From CALXQW01 sp031553045 (GTDB taxonomy: Bacteria > Verrucomicrobiota > Verrucomicrobiia > Opitutales > Intestinicryptomonadaceae), in NCBI GenBank assembly GCA_031553045.1, contig JAVBLZ010000016.1, positions 55,495-119,494 on the forward strand: a stretch of DNA of 64,000 bases, in the 5' to 3' direction. How positions within the stretch are numbered: the first letter of the stretch is position 1; the number at the start of each line of letters is the position of its first letter. This document shows positions 60,189 through 64,000 of the stretch, one piece after another. The translations under genes and the position numbers were made by a program. The notes beneath the pieces were generated by a model. That model saw only the letters and a list, made by a program, of their open reading frames with translations, was not told the DNA's origin and did no database searches.

Positions 60189-63100
60189 CTACATTTTCAG
60201 CGTCTGTATGCCTGAAGTGAATATGGTTTTACCGTTTTCTTCAAGAATTGCCTCAACTTCATAATCGCAGTCTTGAGGCAGAGGATATATGCTGAATTCG
60301 TAGGGCGATTCTAACTTCTGTAAGACCTGCTTTATCGGCGCATTTAAGCGCAAAGTAAGCTTGGTATTTGCAGCATCTATACCGCCCGTTAGCACCGCAA
60401 AAATAGAGTCTTTACCAAAGGGAGAGCGTATGCGGAAGAAATGCAAATCTCCAAATTTTTCTGAAACACGCATACTGATATGCGCTTGCCCTTTTATAGG
60501 CGTGGCGGAAAAATTCGGATTATATTCCGCCGCAGGCAACCTTAACGCAACAAGGCTTTGCGCAGGAATTGGCACTTTGTTTTGGGCAAAAAAGTCCACC
60601 TGCAAATCAAGCTTCTTTCCGCTTGCGTCATAGCAGTCTATCTTTGCTTGCGCATTCACGCTTTTCATTGTGCGTGCGGTTGAATTGAAGGCAAGAGATG
60701 CAACCGTATCTTTTGCGCCGTCATTTAGCGCTATCACCCAAAGGGCGTCTTTGCCCCTTGCCAAAAGCGTACTAATTTTGGGGGAATCCGCCTGCACTGC
60801 ATCGGCATCTATGAGCGGTCTTGCCTCATTGTCGAAAAACACTTTGCCCGCAAGTCCAAAAATTCTATCCACAAACCAGACATAGCCGCGCTGCCTTAAA
60901 TGCGGAAATTTTATGCCGTTGTTGCTCGCAACCTCTATTTGTGTCATGAGATAGTCAAAAGTATGCGCAAAGGCGCAGGGGATGTGGTGGAAGTAAATAC
61001 TTGTAATGTCGGGACCTTTATAGGGATAATCGGCATTGTGCCCCACATCGGTGAAATCTTTGTAGTAATAACCGGGGTAATTTGAATAACGCCCAACTAT
61101 TGAATGGCGGGAGAAATTTTTAATTATTTCATTTTGCGTATATTGATAAACCTTGAGCATCTCCGGCGCCCAGCCAGGCATGAGGATATTGTGATAGTTG
61201 CCTGAATCAAAACGCTTGTAAGTGCTGTGCTGTTCTATGCCAAGACCCACCCTTGCCACGGCAGAAGCCTCTATTTGTTTTTCGGGCATTGCGTATAAAT
61301 ATCTGTAAAGACGGTTTGGTTTAAGCTCTGCAAGCATCTTGATTGCGGCATCGTTAGTTTCACTGCCCAACCTAAATTTTTCTCCGTCTTTCCAGAAATC
61401 TTCCCTGCGCCCCTGTACGAAGTTGCCTTTGTTGATTGTAACTTCTCCTGATGGTGTTTTAGGAAATGCCCAAAGGCTGGATAAGGAATAAAATGCGCCC
61501 AACTTTGCGTAATCCATGTATTTTTTTTCTGCACTTATTTCATAGAGGTCCACCAAATGCCACCAGGCGGGATAGAGACCAGAATTTATAAAAGCCTCCA
61601 TATTGACATCCCTTGACGGTTTGTGCCCAAATTCGTTTTCAAGCCAAATGTCGCATTTTTGTTTTATTAAGTTAAGAAGTTCATCGGAAGGCTCGGCAAG
61701 ATAAATACCCAAGAGCGTTTGCCATGTTGCCATTTTGCTTGTGCTTTTTGGGTCTTTGATGTTTTTATAAAACTCCGCCAGCCACGGATTGCCGCCGCCC
61801 ATCAACTTGTTGAAAGCAGCAAAAGTATCTTTAGAAACTTCCACGTTTGGCACATTTAGCTGCCTCAAACCCTGATGCGACCAGCCTCCCGAAACAAAAG
61901 GCTTATAGACAAAATGATGGTGCTTGCGCGAGATTATGAATTCAAGACTAGGCAGGGCTATTTGCTTATAGTAGTCTTCATCTTCAGTTAGTATCGCCAC
62001 AGACAGCTCTGAAAGCGGGGAAGATTGAGTTGCAGAATGCTGGGTTTCTATATTCCAACGGCCCTTGTCTTTGGCGCTCCAACCGCCGGCGCTCTCATTT
62101 TTCATGAGTGTGGCAATGTTTGCCGCAGCAGTTGAAAGAGAAGTTTTGTAGGCTTCACGCATGTTGTTTGTCTTGAAAATTTCTACATTGGCCAGCTCAA
62201 AAGCGTCGGTAAAATCGCCCACAATATTCATGATATAAAAGGAGGCGCTCAATTTTTCGCCGGATTTTTTCTTTGAATCCGCCGTGCCCAAAACGGGCCT
62301 AAAAATCGCCGTTTGCAGCTTGTTGTCTGGAGAAGCCAAAGACAATCCATAGTAGGAATGATTCTCATGCGACCATTCAAAAGGAATGATGTCTATATCA
62401 GCCACGAGCGCTTGCACAAACATCTGCCCTTTTGCCGACTTGCTTTCCACAAGACTCAAAGGCTGAGATGTCATTCTATCTTCCACCATTTTGGGGGAAT
62501 CCATGAGCCTTCGCCCCTGATAGAATGTGGGTAAAAAGGCGTTCTCAAAGGCATTGCGGCTTTTTTTGTCAAAGCCCAGAAAGGCAAAACTGTAATAACC
62601 CTGCGCCTGAACTTCGACATTGACATCCATCTTGAGAAGACCGCTTGGCAAAAGTTTTAGCGTCGCCAAGACGCCGTCGCCATAATCCAAAGAGAGCGTG
62701 TCTTCGGATATTTTTTTGACATCGCTCAGATACAGGAGCTTGGCTTCGCCCACACTGTAAGGGTTTTCGGTGGGCATATCAATTTTGATTTCTTTGCCGG
62801 CAACTTCAATGTGGCACTTGAATTTCGCCTCACGCCAACGAGTGTAGTGCAAAAAGCCCTCGTAGTTGGGCTTGGGGGAAGTGATTATGTATAACGCCTC
62901 GTCAGAAAATTCCGGGAAATCAAGCGTGGCATTTGCGGCAAAAACCTGTGCGCTTCGACGGTAAAATACCTTGCCTGCAGAATCTTTCACTTGCGTATAA
63001 CTGACACATTGTTTGGCATTTTTTATGGAAACTGTTTTTGCCGCCTGAAAATTTTTTGCATCTGAAAGTGCTGGGAAAGAACTCTCTGTTACTATATTTT

Positions 63101-63608
63101 TTATCACGGGTTTTGCCTTGATTTTAAGGCGCATGGAACGGTCGGAAGAAGTTTTATTTGGGTCAAAATTTTTGTCCGCAGTAAGCAAGACCGCATCCAC
63201 ACGAGGATGCCTATTTAGACGTTTTAGTGAAAGCGTATGCTCACCCTTAGAGATGTTAAGAGCGCCCAGCTTCTGCCATTTAAAGCCGTCTTTGCCGTGT
63301 TTCCCTGCAGGTTTTTCCAAAAAAATTTCATCAATGCCCACAAGAAATAATCTTTCTGCGGTGTCGTTGGGGCCTGCGTCATAGGCGCTGACCCAAATTA
63401 CATATTCTGCGGCCTCATTAATATTTATGACGGTGAAGGCGTTGCGCTTTTCATTCTCCGTATATAGGCAGGTTTGCTCGCTTTGTTTGCGCACAATCCA
63501 ATCATTTTTAAACTGAAAGTCTTCCGCCTCAAAACAGATTGTTTGGGCGCACAAAGAACTTGAAGTTATAGTAAAGACAAGGGTTAAAAGAGTAATTATG
63601 TTCCGCAT
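60189..63608 (-). CDS. Large secreted protein, putative polysaccharide-active enzyme
   Basis: This is a 1139-residue protein from ATG 63608, with a signal peptide (MRNIITLLTLVFTITSSSLCA, about 20 residues). The frame stays open to 63674 but the extra residues precede the signal. Residues 25-145 (CFEAEDFQFKNDWIV ... SKGEHTLSLKRLNRHPRVDAVLL) look like a CBM35/galactose-binding-like beta-sandwich. The middle (about 540-920) has repeated aromatic-rich helices (YPAWWHLVDLYEIS and others) compatible with an alpha/alpha toroid, as in many polysaccharide lyases and glycosidases. The end is beta-rich. No catalytic motif is identified, so the substrate is open. Confidence 0.65.
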   Translation of the reverse strand: MRNIITLLTLVFTITSSSLCAQTICFEAEDFQFKNDWIVRKQSEQTCLYTENEKRNAFTVININEAAEYVIWVSAYDAGPNDTAERLFLVGIDEIFLEKPAGKHGKDGFKWQKLGALNISKGEHTLSLKRLNRHPRVDAVLLTADKNFDPNKTSSDRSMRLKIKAKPVIKNIVTESSFPALSDAKNFQAAKTVSIKNAKQCVSYTQVKDSAGKVFYRRSAQVFAANATLDFPEFSDEALYIITSPKPNYEGFLHYTRWREAKFKCHIEVAGKEIKIDMPTENPYSVGEAKLLYLSDVKKISEDTLSLDYGDGVLATLKLLPSGLLKMDVNVEVQAQGYYSFAFLGFDKKSRNAFENAFLPTFYQGRRLMDSPKMVEDRMTSQPLSLVESKSAKGQMFVQALVADIDIIPFEWSHENHSYYGLSLASPDNKLQTAIFRPVLGTADSKKKSGEKLSASFYIMNIVGDFTDAFELANVEIFKTNNMREAYKTSLSTAAANIATLMKNESAGGWSAKDKGRWNIETQHSATQSSPLSELSVAILTEDEDYYKQIALPSLEFIISRKHHHFVYKPFVSGGWSHQGLRQLNVPNVEVSKDTFAAFNKLMGGGNPWLAEFYKNIKDPKSTSKMATWQTLLGIYLAEPSDELLNLIKQKCDIWLENEFGHKPSRDVNMEAFINSGLYPAWWHLVDLYEISAEKKYMDYAKLGAFYSLSSLWAFPKTPSGEVTINKGNFVQGRREDFWKDGEKFRLGSETNDAAIKMLAELKPNRLYRYLYAMPEKQIEASAVARVGLGIEQHSTYKRFDSGNYHNILMPGWAPEMLKVYQYTQNEIIKNFSRHSIVGRYSNYPGYYYKDFTDVGHNADYPYKGPDITSIYFHHIPCAFAHTFDYLMTQIEVASNNGIKFPHLRQRGYVWFVDRIFGLAGKVFFDNEARPLIDADAVQADSPKISTLLARGKDALWVIALNDGAKDTVASLAFNSTARTMKSVNAQAKIDCYDASGKKLDLQVDFFAQNKVPIPAQSLVALRLPAAEYNPNFSATPIKGQAHISMRVSEKFGDLHFFRIRSPFGKDSIFAVLTGGIDAANTKLTLRLNAPIKQVLQKLESPYEFSIYPLPQDCDYEVEAILEENGKTIFTSGIQTLKM

Positions 63609-63681
63609 AAATTGAATTAAAAAGCTATTAATAAATTCAAATCCCACCCAAGTAAAGTAAGAAACACCCTCCACAAGACAC

Positions 63682-64000
63682 TAGGCTGACTAAAGCCCAC
63701 GGCACAGCATCAAAAAGTAAATCCAGCTTACCTAATTAAAGAAAATTTTGGAAGCACATCTCACACTTTAGCAAAACCCCATCCTTACCCCTTTAGAGAA
63801 AGTTTTGGAAGCACCGCCCTTCTTTAATAAAACCCAACCTTAAACATTAAAGTGAGTTTTGTAAGCACACCCCACACTTTACCGTTTTGGCAGCACGGGT
63901 TGGATGAAGAAAAAGGCGCAATGGTGTGAGGCGGTGGAAGTGTACGAAACGTACACGACCACGGCCGCAGCGCCCGCAGCCACGCACTTATTCGCCAAAC
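63682..64000. repeat. Composite intergenic repeat, copy B (truncated by window end)
   Basis: It has the same opening as copy A1 (CTAGGCTGACTAAAGCC ... GCACAGCATCAAAAA ... CTTACCT). Three hairpin-type units follow, with TTAGCAAAACC, TTAATAAAACC and TTACCGTTTTGG near 63768, 63824 and 63879, a period of 55-56 bases. The 80-bp element at 63910-63989 and TTATTCGCCAAAC up to the edge complete it. Its orientation is the same as A1 and A2. Confidence 0.75.
63910..63989. repeat. 80-bp structured element, copy D3
   Basis: It matches D1/D2 at 70 of 80 positions by my hand alignment. The inner GTGTAC/GTACAC stem is intact while the loop changes from TGAAC to GAAAC. The second stem keeps 7 of 8 pairs, replacing a G-T by a G-C pair, and GGCGC/GCGCC is kept. 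This is the pattern expected if the fold is under selection. Confidence 0.8.

Larger units (their letters stand above)
63609..64000. other. Gene-free right end of the window
   Basis: These 392 bases upstream of the secreted protein gene hold about 75 bases of plain upstream DNA and then composite repeat B, which runs past the right edge. No gene or clear promoter is seen. The boundary of the repeat and the next gene are outside the window. Confidence 0.75.

Noticed and set aside
1..64000. tRNA, rRNA, tmRNA and known riboswitches
   Set aside because: I looked through the gene-free gaps for T-loop-like GTTCRANYC sequences, cloverleaf arms and riboswitch cores and found none that hold up by eye. 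A tRNAscan and Rfam search would settle this.

Overview
The window looks like part of the chromosome of a Gram-negative member of the Planctomycetes-Verrucomicrobia-Chlamydiae group, most likely a verrucomicrobium of the Opitutae type. This is inferred from four things: a lactaldehyde-type bacterial microcompartment (BMC) locus with three EutN/CcmL vertex proteins; a surface protein that joins chlamydial Pmp-like GGAI/FxNN repeats to a PEP-CTERM tail; lipid A synthesis and MEP isoprenoid genes; and an NfeD/NfeD/FloA trio. Base composition is moderate to AT-rich. Genes are tightly packed, with many ATGA overlaps. I see no tRNA, rRNA, CRISPR array or intact insertion sequence.

Layout. 1-6.5 kb: the end of an RsbW-like kinase gene, then an oligopeptide-type ABC importer (D, F, A, B, C) and an HI0933-type flavoprotein. 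6.7-11.7 kb: sufS, three small unknown genes (one a tandem Cys3His protein), a DadA-like oxidase, ruvB and rsmE. 11.8-22.4 kb: an envelope cluster on the plus strand (carrier protein, Gld-type ABC transporter with two auxiliary proteins, a giant AsmA-like protein, a Gfo/Idh/MocA oxidoreductase, lpxB). 22.5-29.6 kb: a minus-strand TolC/MacB-type export operon with three adaptor proteins. 29.8-39.6 kb: housekeeping genes (recF, ispF, ispD, pyrF, ispE, a BamD-like TPR protein, fabH, plsX, rpmF). 39.6-46.7 kb: glgB, the FloA/NfeD operon, trmL, smpB, rpoZ. 46.9-49.7 kb: the Pmp-like PEP-CTERM surface protein.

50.4-58.6 kb holds an eleven-gene BMC operon on the minus strand (pduL, three BMC-H, acetate kinase, three BMC-P, CoA-acylating aldehyde dehydrogenase, class II aldolase, lactate/malate dehydrogenase). 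A DeoR regulator is divergent from it. In characterised planctomycetal relatives this organelle handles the lactaldehyde released from L-fucose and L-rhamnose. The sugar isomerase and kinase are not in the window. A PIN-domain gene with an unknown partner follows, then a 1139-residue secreted protein that could act on the polysaccharide feeding the organelle (inference).

The least explained structure is a composite intergenic repeat at 49.84-50.39 kb and again at 63.68-64.00 kb, running off the right edge. Degenerate units of about 50-56 bp, each able to form a TTAAAG/CTTTAA hairpin, lead into an 80-bp structured element. There are three copies of the 80-bp element, two of them identical. Both clusters lie just upstream of a gene for a large exported protein, and together they flank the BMC interval.
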